Source: Clostridia bacterium | Lineage (GTDB): Bacteria; Bacillota; Clostridia; Acetivibrionales; DSM-2933 | DNA length: 64,000 bases | Reading direction: 5' to 3' | Assembly: GCA_026416815.1 (NCBI GenBank) | Contig: JAOAEJ010000072.1 | Coordinates: 62,001 to 126,000, forward strand | In this document: piece after piece, positions 1 through 11,800 of the stretch | Position numbering within the stretch: the first letter of the stretch is position 1 | How the letters are laid out: every line of letters begins with the position of its first letter | Notes under the pieces: generated by a model | Database searches by the model: none | The model's input: the letters and a program-made list of their open reading frames with translations, nothing else | Told to the model about the DNA's origin: nothing | Position numbers and translations under genes: made by a program

Positions 1-1236
1 TTGACAGGGATTATAACTATGATTACCTGCTTCATTTATCTGGGTACTTTAAATCTGTACGGTATGATATTTTCTATATTAGTAATTTTGCTCACTGTAG
101 GAATGTTCATGAAGGCTACTAAAACTGCGGAAAAGCATTTTGAGAGGAACAGAGATATTCTGGAACTGTTCTTTAAAAATATAACTGATTTAGTAAATGG
201 CTTTAAAGAGCTTCATATCAATGCCAGAAAGCGTGAAGAATTTAAGGAAGATATGGAGAAAAACTGCGGTTTGTATCGTGATACAAGAATGCAAGGCGAA
301 TATAAATATGTAGGAGTCGGTATTTTTGGGGAGATTATGTACTTCCTTGTAATCGGTATAGCTGTATTTACGTTTCCTATTATATTCTCCAATTTCGAGG
401 GCAGTACCTTAAGAAACTATACTGTTGTGTTCTTATATATGGGCGGTATAGTAAACCAACAGATACATATTATACCAAACCTTGTAAGATTGACAGTAAG
501 CTGGAAGAGGATAAAGCAGTTTATTAGTGAAATTTCGATGATTGAAGATGGCCATGGGCCGGCTACAGATGTGATTGAGGAAATTGCTGCTGCTAAAGAC
601 GGTCAAGAGATTGCAATACAGTTTAAGGATGTTGGATTCCACTATAAAAACAAAGATGGTGATAACTTCGGTATAGGCCCTATAAACTATGAGTTTAAAT
701 CCGGAGAAATTGTGTTTATTTCAGGAGGAAACGGTAGTGGTAAATCTACCCTTGCCAAGCTGCTTACCGGGTTGTATAAGCCTGATGAAGGTGAAATTAG
801 AATAAATGGGCAAGTTGCTGATATGAAAATGTTAGGAAGCAGCTTTACAACTGTCTATAGCAACTTTTATCTTTTTGAAAAGCTATATGGAGTTAATCAT
901 AAAGATAAGCAGAATGAAATACAAAAGTATTTGAAGCTGCTGCAGATTGAGGACAAGGTTCAGATTACAGATGGTAAGTTTAGTACGTTAAAGCTTTCTA
1001 CAGGTCAAAGAAAGAGATTGGCTCTTTTAGTAAGCTACCTTGAAGATAAGCCAGTATGCCTTTTTGACGAGTGGGCTGCAGACCAAGATCCTGAGTTTAG
1101 AAGATTTTTCTATGAGTCCCTGCTGCCTGAATTAAGGAACAGGGGAAAAGCTGTCATTGCTATAACCCATGATGACTACTATTTTAATAGGGCGGACAAG
1201 CATATTAAAATGGATATGGGTAAAATATCAAATTAA
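1..1236 (+). CDS. Cyclic-peptide/siderophore-type ABC exporter, 5' partial
   Basis: The reading frame is open from the first base, so the N-terminus lies outside the window; 411 residues remain, whereas fused exporters of this family usually have about 550. What is left is the end of a membrane domain (hydrophobic stretches near residues 1-35 and 105-155) followed by a nucleotide-binding domain. Walker A is GGNGSGKST at residues 242-250, the signature is LSTGQRKR, and Walker B ends in D356-E357 followed by WAADQDP. That DEWAADQDP form and the DDYYFNRAD tail are typical of the PvdE/SyrD/YojI-like cyclic peptide export family. It probably moves a peptide precursor out of the cytoplasm. It stands just upstream of an exported Ntn-hydrolase and the NRPS/PKS genes, so the product of this cluster is the likely cargo (inference). 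Confidence 0.85.
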   Translation: MTGIITMITCFIYLGTLNLYGMIFSILVILLTVGMFMKATKTAEKHFERNRDILELFFKNITDLVNGFKELHINARKREEFKEDMEKNCGLYRDTRMQGEYKYVGVGIFGEIMYFLVIGIAVFTFPIIFSNFEGSTLRNYTVVFLYMGGIVNQQIHIIPNLVRLTVSWKRIKQFISEISMIEDGHGPATDVIEEIAAAKDGQEIAIQFKDVGFHYKNKDGDNFGIGPINYEFKSGEIVFISGGNGSGKSTLAKLLTGLYKPDEGEIRINGQVADMKMLGSSFTTVYSNFYLFEKLYGVNHKDKQNEIQKYLKLLQIEDKVQITDGKFSTLKLSTGQRKRLALLVSYLEDKPVCLFDEWAADQDPEFRRFFYESLLPELRNRGKAVIAITHDDYYFNRADKHIKMDMGKISN

Positions 1237-1302
1237 TGATGGCGGTATATAAATAATTTAGTAGCATTAAGTAATACATATCTGGAAAAAGGAGATTTAT
1301 TT

Positions 1303-2604
1303 ATGAAAAAGACACTACTTATGGTCTTTTTGGCAATTCTCTTAATACTTCAGTCTGCATGCAACTCTGATGTTGTTGTTATAAAAGGTGAAAGCAATTA
1401 TAAGGCTGATGGTGTGACTATTGTTGATAAGGGCAATTATTTTGAGGTTGTACTTGATTTTAGTACCGGATTGAGTCACCGGCAAATTGGAAAGGCCCTT
1501 GCTGAGGGTATCCTTAAGGTGATTCCTGACTATGAGGCCCTGGTAGATTCATACATAGCTGAAAACCTTCCTAAATATGAATATCCCTATATGTTTTATA
1601 GGGTAGAAGATATAAAACCGCAGGTGAACAAGGAATATATTGAAGAAGTTGAAGGAATGGCTTCTGTTTTTTCAGGCGGTAAAGACAATGTAAGAGGAGA
1701 TAATAAAATCTCTGAAGATGAGTTGTTGTTATTCAATCTGTTCCCGGATGTGGCACGAATTGCTCAATGCAGTATCGTCTCTGTGTTTGGTTCCAGGTCG
1801 GAAACCGGTGAGAATATGGTAGCTCGAAATCTTGATTGGTATGGGGGAAGTAAGAACCAGCTCCCTAGAATTCAGTCAGTAGTTACTTTAAAGTATTCAG
1901 ACAAGAAGGTCTACACTATCGGGTATTTAGGCTATATGGGTGTAATTACCGGATTTAACGATAGTAAAGTATTTGCTGCGATTCTTGATTCAGGTACAGG
2001 GGAAGTGTATTCTTCAACGGGAAAAAGGTCGTATCCGCTTGACATTAGGGCGGCATTAGAAAGTAAAAAGACATTGGATGAGGCAGCAGAGTACATGAAA
2101 GACCCTCAAAAGAATTATGCATACAACCATCTAATTGCCTTTGCTGATGCAAAGGAAACTAAGATTTTAGAAAATAATATTAGTGGGAACGGTTCAGATG
2201 GTAACCGTATCAAGCGTGAACTTAGAACATCTGATTCCAAACTTAATAAAGGAATAGAATGGGGATTTAAAGATGCTATAGGAAGTGTGAACTCCTTCCT
2301 GTTATATGGAAATTACGATAACCATACCGACAATAAAAACAATACCAAAAGATGGAAGAATATGGGAGAACAGTTAGCCAAGGCTGGAGATACGGTGTCT
2401 TTGGAAGAGCTTGAGGCAATTGCGACCTATGATGGAGGATCACCTGGGTCATTCTTAGATAGCGGGGATCTGTATAATAAAATGACACTTTATACAGTAA
2501 TATGGGAACCTAAAACTCTGTCTATGGAATTATACTTCCATCCGAGAGGGGTACTCGAAGTACCAAAAGATCCGACTTTTGAAAAAGTTCATGTACCGCA
2601 ATAA
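1303..2604 (+). CDS. Lipoprotein Ntn-hydrolase, C45/acyltransferase-like
   Basis: The protein (433 aa) starts with a short signal peptide and lipobox (LQSAC, lipidated Cys20), so it should be anchored on the outer face of the membrane. The core has the layout of C45/choloylglycine-type N-terminal nucleophile hydrolases: AQ followed by the candidate nucleophile Cys156, then GENMVARNLDW (residues 169-179), and GYLGYMGVITGFND further on. In this family the proenzyme is cut just before the Cys and the mature enzyme cleaves or transfers acyl groups on amide bonds. The start has an AAGGAG site 8 bases upstream. It lies between an exporter gene and a FAAL-initiated NRPS/PKS, so removal of an acyl group from the exported product is a reasonable guess. 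The substrate cannot be read from sequence; a role in resistance is an alternative. Confidence 0.75.
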   Translation: MKKTLLMVFLAILLILQSACNSDVVVIKGESNYKADGVTIVDKGNYFEVVLDFSTGLSHRQIGKALAEGILKVIPDYEALVDSYIAENLPKYEYPYMFYRVEDIKPQVNKEYIEEVEGMASVFSGGKDNVRGDNKISEDELLLFNLFPDVARIAQCSIVSVFGSRSETGENMVARNLDWYGGSKNQLPRIQSVVTLKYSDKKVYTIGYLGYMGVITGFNDSKVFAAILDSGTGEVYSSTGKRSYPLDIRAALESKKTLDEAAEYMKDPQKNYAYNHLIAFADAKETKILENNISGNGSDGNRIKRELRTSDSKLNKGIEWGFKDAIGSVNSFLLYGNYDNHTDNKNNTKRWKNMGEQLAKAGDTVSLEELEAIATYDGGSPGSFLDSGDLYNKMTLYTVIWEPKTLSMELYFHPRGVLEVPKDPTFEKVHVPQ

Positions 2605-2632
2605 AACCAATACACTATAATGCTTAAGTTAT

Positions 2633-2660
2633 GGAGCAGGGGCAGATAGCCCCCTGTTCC
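2633..2660 (+). terminator. Hairpin after the lipoprotein gene
   Basis: GGAGCAGGGG pairs with CCCCTGTTCC around a short loop, 28 bases after the stop codon. No U-run follows, so intrinsic termination is uncertain; it may instead be an mRNA-stabilising or processing structure. The rest of the 225-base gap (2605-2829) holds no convincing promoter, only an 11-base direct repeat ATAAAGCTTTT near 2677 and 2786. Confidence 0.35.
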
Positions 2661-2829
2661 AAACTAAGTGTGGGTGATAAAGCTTTTCAATAAAGTTATA
2701 TGAGTAACTTTAATTTTATAAAGAATTCATATTATAGTAGTGTTTGGGATATGGGCAATTTAGTTTTAGTCTTTAGATTATGTTAATAAAGCTTTTAGAG
2801 ATTAAGGATTATGAAAGGGGTTAAAGAGT

Positions 2830-5800
2830 ATGACAGCTCATGAGACTTTGACCGACCTGATTGTATCAAGAAAAGAAGAAACGCTTCGTGGGATAACCTT
2901 TATTCTGGACGAATCGGAGGATCGGTTTGTTTCATACAGCGATTTGTATTATACAGCATTAGGCCACCTGTACCATTTACAGGCAGCAGGCTTCAAACCC
3001 GGGGATGAGGTAATATTTCAGATTGAAGATAACAACAATTTTGTTTTCTTTTTTTGGGCATGTGTACTTGGGGGTATGATCCCGGTGCCTGTAACAGCAG
3101 GAGCGAATGATGAACACAAATTGAAGCTCTTTAAGATATGGGAGGTATTAAATAATCCACGTATTATTACTTCCAGAGAATTTATAGACAAGCTTGACAG
3201 CTTCGCAGCGAAAAGTAGCATGTCGGAGCTTGTAGACGATATAAGGAAAAGCACTGTTTACGTTGAAGAAGTAGCCGGCACAGGGAATTATGGAGAGATT
3301 TATAAACCTAAACCGGAAGATATTGCATTTATTCAGTTTTCATCCGGTTCTACCGGTGATCCTAAGGGTGTCATAATAACCCATCAAAATGTATTGACAA
3401 ATTTAAATGCAGTTATTAAATGGACAAATATTGGACCAAATGATGCAGGCTTGAACTGGATGCCTCTAACTCACGATATGGGGCTTATCGGTACACATAT
3501 AAAAGCGCTGCTGGCAGGTATTAACCAGTACAGTATGCAAACTCAACTCTTCATTAGACGACCTACACTATGGATTGAAAAAGCGAGCAAGTATAAAGTC
3601 ACCATTCTATATTCTCCAAATTTCGGATATAAACACTTTCTTAAGTTTGTGCAGCCCGATACCATAAGAGGATGGGATTTGTCTAATGTCAGACTTATAT
3701 TTAACGGTGCAGAGCCCATATCATCGGAGTTGTGTAATGAGTTTCTGAGCAGAATGGAGCAGTACAAGTTAAAAAGGAATGCTATGTATCCTGTTTTCGG
3801 GTTGGCGGAGGGTACAATAGCAGTTACTTTCCCTCACCCTGGAGAGGATTTTTCGATATACAGGCTAGATCGTGATTTTCTAGGAATTGGGGAAGTTATA
3901 AAGGAGGTTTCTGCGGATAGTAAAAATGCGGTAACCTTTGTCGATGTTGGTTATCCGATTTACAATTGCTACATGCGAATTTGTGATGAGAAAAACAACG
4001 ACCTGGGTGAGAACAAAGTAGGCTATATTCAAATAAAAGGTGGAAATGTTACATCAGGGTATTACAATAATAAGGGTGCAACCGAGCAGACCATTACAAG
4101 CGACGGATGGCTCAATACCGGGGATTTGGGATTTATGCGTAACGGTAGGCTGGTTATTACCGGACGTGCAAAGGATATCATCTTCATGGCGGGACAAAAC
4201 TACTATTCCCACGATATCGAGAGAGTTGCGGAAGCAGTTGAAGGTATTGAACTTGGAAAGGTGGCAGCAGTAGGTGCCTTCAACGAAAATAAAAAATGTG
4301 ATGAGCTTATACTTTTTGTTCTGTATAAACCAAAAAGTGTAGATAAATTCTTACCGATCGTATCTAGCCTAAAAAGGATTATAAATCAGCAAATGGGGAT
4401 TGAGGTTTCAGAGGTTATCCCTGTCAGGAGTATTCCAAAGACCACAAGCGGTAAGACACAGCGCTATAAGCTCAGGGAGAGTTACATAAACGGGGAATTT
4501 AGTGAGGTAAAGAATGAAATTCACTCTTTGCTGGATGAAAACTTTATCAGCAGGGAGATTGACTTGCCACAGAATGAAATAGAAGAGAAGCTTTTAGGCC
4601 TTTGGTGTGATGTATTAGGTGCCTCTAAAGTAGGAACACGGGATAATTTCTTTGAACTGGGAGGTGACTCCTTAAAGGCTACCCAGCTCATTTCCCGGAT
4701 AAGGGATGAATTCAATACTCAACTTGATCAGATGGAGCTTTTTGAAAACGCTGATATAGTAAGCCTGGCGGTAGCCCTTGGAAAAGCGGACAGGAAGGGT
4801 GTACAGATACAGCCGATTATTGAAAAAGCAGCTGCAGCAAGTGATAGATTACCTTTATCCTTTTCGCAGCAAAGGCTGTGGTTCCTTGACCGATTAAATG
4901 GACAAAGCGCTCAGTATAACCTTTATACAGCTTTGCAATTAAAAGGAAGCCTAAACATAGAACTGCTTTTAAAGAGCTTCAACGAGGTTATGAAACGCCA
5001 TGAAGTACTCAGAGCATCATTTATAGAAGACGACGGACAACCGGTACAGGTTATCCATCCGGGTATGACGATAGATATACCTCTCGTGGATATGACTGAT
5101 ATTGCGGAGGAGGAAAGGAAGAAGAGGGTTCTTGAGCTGGCAAAGGAAGAGGCGTCACAGCCCTTTACACTAGAGAAAGCACCTCTCATATGCGGTACGC
5201 TGTATCGTATTAAGGAAGAGGAATACATACTGGTGTTGGTAGCTCACCACATAATATTTGACGGTTGGTCCTTCGGGGTGCTGTTAAAGGAGTTAGCTTT
5301 CTACTATGAAGCTCTATCTTCCAATAAGGGAGAGGTTCTGCCGGAGTTGGAAATCCAATATGCAGACTTTGCCCACTGGCAGGTTGAAAGGATTAAAGGC
5401 GGACTCTTGAAGGAACAGTTGGATTACTGGAAGGGACAGCTTGGAGGCAAGCTGACTGTTTTGGATTTGCCTTTGGATAAGCAGAGGCCGGCAATTCAGA
5501 CATACAATGGAGCTAAGCTTACAGGTATCATTCCAAGAGCTCAGGTAGAGGAATTGCAGAGATTGGCAAGAAAAGAAGGCGTTACGCTCTTTATGGTGCT
5601 TTTATCGGCGTTTAAGGCGCTGCTTCACCGGTATACAGGTCAGGAAGACGTTATTGTGGGCTCGCCTATAGCTAACCGAAATCGCAGGGAAGTAGAGGGA
5701 TTGATAGGCTTCTTTACAAATAATGTAGTCCTGCGCACAGGATTTTCAGGAGGCGCAAGCTTCCAGGAGCTTTTAAACCAAGTAAAGAAAGTGACGTTGG

Positions 5801-8800
5801 AGGCATACGCAAACCAGGATGTTCCCTTTGAAAAACTAGTGGAAGAGCTTAATGTAGAGCGTGATATGAGTCGCAATCCTCTGTTCCAGGTGCTCTTTAG
5901 CCTTCAAAATACTCCTACACCTGTTTCGGAGTTTGCCGGTATAAGTATTTCAAGCACTGATTTAGATATAGGTTGTGCGAGGTTTGATCTGGCCCTTGAT
6001 TTATGGGAGACAAAAGAAGGCCTTGCAGCTACTTTTGAATATAATACAGATTTGTTCCACTATGATACTATTTCAAGGATAGCAGGGCACTATACGGAAA
6101 TCCTTGAGGAAATCGCTTTAAGCCCTGAAAAAGAGATTAAAAGGCTTGATATTCTCACCGGGGCGGAGAGAAAGACCTTGTTGGAAGACTGGAACAACAC
6201 CGAGGCGGATTTTGGCGATGTTTTCAGTTGGGTAGAGTTATTTGAGAGCCAGGTAGAGAAGGCTCCTGACGCTGTAGCGGTTGTTGCAGGGAATAACCAA
6301 CTTACCTACAAGGAGTTAAACAGCCGTGCTAACCAATTGGCGCATTATCTGACATCTATAGGTGTAGATACCGAAACTATTGTTGGTGTGTACGTTGAAC
6401 GCTCGGTGGAAATGGTTGTTGGGCTGTTGGGAATCCATAAGGCAGGGGCAGCATACCTACCGATGGACCCTATATTCCCTAAAGACAGGCTGGCATACAT
6501 GGTGGAAGACGCAAATGTACCTGTAATCTTGACCGATAGAGGGATTGCAGGGACTCTGCCCGAGCACAATGCTCGCCTCGTCTACTTAGACGACAAGCAG
6601 GAGTTTGAAGGGTTAAGTGATATTAATCCAGAGAAAAAAGGTAATTCTAAGGATCTGGCTTACGTAATATATACATCCGGCTCTACCGGTAAGCCTAAAG
6701 GCGTACAGATTGAGCAGTTTGCATTGATTAACTTCCTTAAATCAATGGAGAGAGACACTGGGGTCGGTGAAAAGGATTCTTTATTGGCGGTGACTACGCT
6801 GTCCTTTGATATAGCAGGGCTGGAGTTATTTATGCCGCTTATAGCCGGTGCTAAAGTGGTATTGGCAAGCAGAGATGAGGCGATGGACGGAGAACTCCTC
6901 ATTGAAAAGATAAAAGAGTATAACGTGACTATAATGCAGGCTACACCGGCAACATGGAGACTATTGATTGAATCGGGCTGGGCAGGGACACCGGAACTGA
7001 CGGTACTTTGCGGCGGAGAGGCTTTGCCTCGGGACCTGGCAAACAGTTTGCTGGATAGGTGCGGATGCCTCTGGAATGTGTATGGTCCTACCGAGACTAC
7101 TATATGGTCTACAATGGCAAGGGTTGAGTCAAAGACCGGAGCGATTTCCATAGGTAAGCCGATAGCCAATACTCAGATTTATGTTCTTGATACATGCATG
7201 AATCCAGTACCTGTAGGTATTCCCGGGGAACTGTTCATTGGGGGAGATGGAGTTGCGAGAGGCTATTTGAACAGGCCTGAGTTGACTCAGGAGAAGTTTA
7301 TACCCGATCCTTTTTTACAAAAAGAGGGCGCCAGGCTTTACAGAACCGGGGACCTTGTTAAATTTACTCCCGATGGCAGCCTGGAGTTTGTAGGGCGTAT
7401 AGACCATCAAGTAAAAATCCGCGGCTTCCGTATAGAGCTCGGTGAAATTGAGACTATACTTACCGACAACCCTGCAGTACATCAGAGTGTAGTGGTAGCA
7501 AGAGAAATAATAGCGGGAGAAATGTCTCTCGTGGCATATATAATACCGGAGTCAGGGCATGATAGCGGAGCATTGACCGCAGAGAAGCTTCGTGCTTATT
7601 TAAAGGGCAAGCTGCCTGATTATATGGTTCCATCAGCTTTTGTGACTCTCGAAGCTTTCCCTATGACACCTAACGGCAAAATCGACCGTAAGGCACTGCC
7701 GATGCCTGAAGCTTTAAGGCCTAAGCTTGAAGCCAATTATATGGCTCCTGAAAATGAAATTGAAAAGAGCCTTACCGCTATATGGCAGGAGGTTTTAAAG
7801 CTGAGCAGGGTTGGAGTTAACGACAGTTTCTTCGATCTTGGAGGGCATTCACTGCTGTTGGCACAGGTTCGCAGCAAGATAATGAAGGTGTTGAAAAAGG
7901 ATGTATCCATAATGGACCTTTTCAAGTACCCCACAATAAACACCCTGGCGAAGTTCTTGCAGCATGACGGCAAGCTTGAAGTGCAAGGCACTGCTGACAG
8001 CGCAAGGACAATAAAAAACAGGAGTGAGAGCTCGGATATAGCTGTAATAGGCTTGAGCGGGCGTTTCCCTGGTGCAAAAAATGTAGAGGAATTCTGGCAG
8101 AATCTATGCAGCGGTGTAAACTCTATAACCCGTCTGAGCGATGAAGAAATAATAGCAGAAGGGGTAGACCCGGAACTGTTGAAGAACCCCGAGTATGTTA
8201 AGGCATGGGGAGCTTTGGATGGAGTTGATAAATTTGATGCTAAGTTCTTTGGGTATAACCCGAGGGAAGCAGAAATCCTAGACCCACAGCAGCGTATTTT
8301 CCTTGAGGAAGCTTGGAAGGCTCTTGAAAACTCCGGCTATGACTCGGAGAAGTTTGGAAAAGCTGTAGGAGTATTTGCCAGCGTTGGCATGAACGCCTAT
8401 GTGCAAAACCTGTCCGGTGGAGACAAGGACGGGTTGGCAAGCAGCTATCAGATAATGATAAGCAATGATAAAGACTTCCTGGCAACAAGGGTAGCATACA
8501 AGATGAATCTGGAAGGTCCTGCAATCACTGTTCAGACAGCATGTTCATCATCACTGGTAGCAGTCCATCTTGCATGTCAGAGCCTGTTAAATGGTGAATG
8601 TAATATAGCTATTGCGGGCGGTGTAAGTGTAAGGCTGCCTCAGAAAACCGGGTACCTGTATCAAGAAGGGATGATACTTTCACCCGATGGCCACTGCAGA
8701 GCCTTTGATGCAAGCTCCAAGGGTACTGTAGGGGGAAACGGTGCAGGCGTAGTGGTGCTGAAGCGTCTTGAAGATGCAATTGCTGACGGCGATGAAATAA

Positions 8801-11800
8801 GCGCTGTTATCAAAGGTACAGGTATTAATAACGATGGTTCGTTGAAGGTAGGTTATACCGCTCCAAGAATTGACGGGCAGGCTGGAGCAATCTCCGAGGC
8901 CATGGCTAAAGCGGATATAAACCCTGAAACAATAACATATATAGAAGCTCACGGAACCGGAACACCTCTGGGAGACCCTATTGAAATTGAGGCTTTAAAG
9001 CAGGTGTTTACTAGAAAGACCGATAAAAAAGGCTTCTGTGCAGTTGGTTCTGTAAAGACAAACGTAGGACATCTTGATGCAGCAGCAGGAATAACCGGGT
9101 TGATAAAAACCGTGTTATCTCTCAAGAATAAGATGATACCTCCAAGCTTGAATTATGAAAAGCCAAATCCAAAGATAGACTTTGAGAACAGTCCGTTCTT
9201 TGTAAACACAAAGCTGACTGAATGGAGAAGCAGTGCCGGTCCTTTGAGAGCGGGATTAAGCTCTTTCGGTATCGGAGGAACCAATGCCCATGCAGTACTG
9301 GAGGAGGCTCCTGCATTGAATAAAGAGGATACTGGAAAAGAAAGCTGTCTGATGATATTCTCGGCCAAAACAGAAACTGCGCTGGATGCCATGACAGCAA
9401 ACTTTGTGGACTTCTTGAAAAAGAATGTGAATGTGAACATGGCGGATGTTGCATATACCCTCCAAATGGGCAGGAAAGAGTTTGAGTACCGCAGGTACCT
9501 GGTATGTACATCCAGAGAGGACGCTATAGAAGCTCTTGAAAGCATCAATGCTGAGCCAAAGCGTGTATTCAGCGGAATGGTAGAACAAGCAGCGGGTATG
9601 CAAGTTGATGAAAATAGTTTGAAGACAATCTCTCCTGAAGAACTCGGAAAGCTTTGGCTGTCGGGTACAAGGATAGACTGGAGCAAACTGTATGAAGGAC
9701 AGCAGAGAAGGCGTGTTGCACTGCCTAGCTATCCATTTGAAGGACAGTCCTTCTGGGTAAGCAAGCGCAAGGAAAAGGTAGTTGAAAAGGATGAAGCTGC
9801 AAAAAGACAGGATGTTTCCGAGTGGTTCTACAGTCCGGTATGGAAGCAGTCCACGCAGGATGTATGCTTTACACCAGACTTAGTTGAAAGCGGCCCAGTA
9901 GTGCTGGTACTGGCTAAAGCAGGAGATTTTACCGGTAAACTGGTAAGACGTATGGCTGAGTTCAACATAGATGTGATTACAGCAACCGGCGGCAGCGAGT
10001 ATAAAAAAGCGGATAATAATACTTATATATTTAATCCGGATAACAATGAGGATTACGACAAACTAATTCAGGAGCTTGCCGGAATGGGCAAAAAGCCTGG
10101 AAAGGTAGTAAGTCTGTTGGGTGTTGGTGATAACAATGCGGACACAGACAGGCAGTTCTACAGTTTGCTTTATCTTACTCAAGCATTAGGCAAGCAGGCA
10201 TGGAACACGCCGATACATATTAAGGTACTGACAAACAACTCCTATAGGATATTCGGAGAGACGGCTTTAGCTCCTGAGAAGGCACTTATCCAGGGACCTA
10301 TCAGGGTTATACCTAGGGAATACCCGAATATCAAGTGCAACGGCATAGACTTTACCATACCTGAGCCGGGAAGTGAAATTGAGACAGAAATTGTAGACCA
10401 GCTTATAGCTGAGATATATACCGAAACAGAGGAACCTGCGATTGCTTATCGCGGTGTAGAACGTTGGATACAGGATTTTGAAAAGGTAAAACTGGAAAGC
10501 AAGAACGCCCCAGCAGTACCGCTTAAGAATGGAGGGGTTTACCTCATAACCGGAGGAATGGGTGGAATCGGACTTGTACTGGCAGGGTACCTGGCAAAAG
10601 GAAACCAGGTGAAGCTGGCATTGGTCAGCCGCTCGGGATTACCGGAGAGGGAGCAGTGGGACGAGCTTTTGGTGAGCCGTAGTGCTAACCGTAAGACTCT
10701 GCAGATAATTAAGAAGTTAAAGTCCTTTGAGGAACTTGGAGCACAAATTCTTATCTGCAAGGGGGATGTAACTAATCCTGAAGATATGATTAAGGTAAGG
10801 GATCAGGTGGAGCAGAGCTTTGGTAAGGTTGACGGTATTATACATGCAGCGGGAGTTCCTGGTGGAGGTATGATACAGCTCAAGAAAAAAGAGGCTTCAC
10901 AAGATGTTCTTGCTCCTAAGGTTAAGGGTACTATTGCTTTGCATGAAGCGTTTAAGGACAGCAAGCTGGACTTCTTTATCTTGTGTTCTTCGTTAAACGC
11001 CATTACCGGAGGTTTTGGACAGATAGACTACAGCTCGGCAAATGCATTCCTTGATGCCTTTGCTCAGAAATATGATTCCCGCCGCGGAACACGATGTGTC
11101 TCCATCAACTGGGATAGATGGCCCGGCGTGGGGATGGCTGTAGAGCCGGGACGCCAGGGGGAGGCTCAGGAAGAGGTTCATCCGCTGTTAGGAAAACGCG
11201 TGACTGATACACCGGAAAAGATGGTCTACTTGTCAGAGTTAAATCCAGAGAAGGATTGGGCGTTGTCAGAACACCTTGTACTGGGGGTTCCAACCATTGC
11301 GGGGACAACCTATCTCGAAATGGCAAGGGCTGCTATGGCGGATATCGCAGGCTCTGCACCGGTAGAAATAACCGACGTACTGTTCCTTACACCATTGGCA
11401 GTTAAGAATGGGGAGAAGCGTGATGTGTTCACTATTCTTGATAAGGACGGTGAGGGCTATAGGTTCCGCATAGTGAGCAGACTGCGTACAGAAGGAGAAG
11501 GAAAATCCGGCTGGCAGGAGCATTCCCGTGGGAAAGTTGCTGTTTCGAAGGTAGAGCCGGGTAAGGAATTCGACCTGCTCCAACTTGCAGCGACTTGCAA
11601 TGAAAGAGTTATAGATATGTCAAGGCCTGAAGACAAACCGAAAGAGGAGTTCATAAGCTTCGGAGGAAGATGGAGATCATTGAAGAAATTCGGTATGAGG
11701 GGCAGCGAGGCATTGGTAGAAGTGGAACTTGGCAGTGAGTTTGCTTCTGACCTTGCAGAATATAAGCTCCATCCATCTACCCTTGACGTAGCTACCGGCT

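Noticed and set aside
2676-2796. Direct repeat ATAAAGCTTTT twice before the first megasynthase gene
   Set aside because: Eleven AT-rich bases repeated once are weak evidence for an operator; mentioned only in passing.
6660-7169. Long minus-strand open frame (169 codons) opposite the first A domain
   Set aside because: It lies fully inside a well-supported domain on the other strand. The same applies to the other opposite-strand frames inside the megasynthases.
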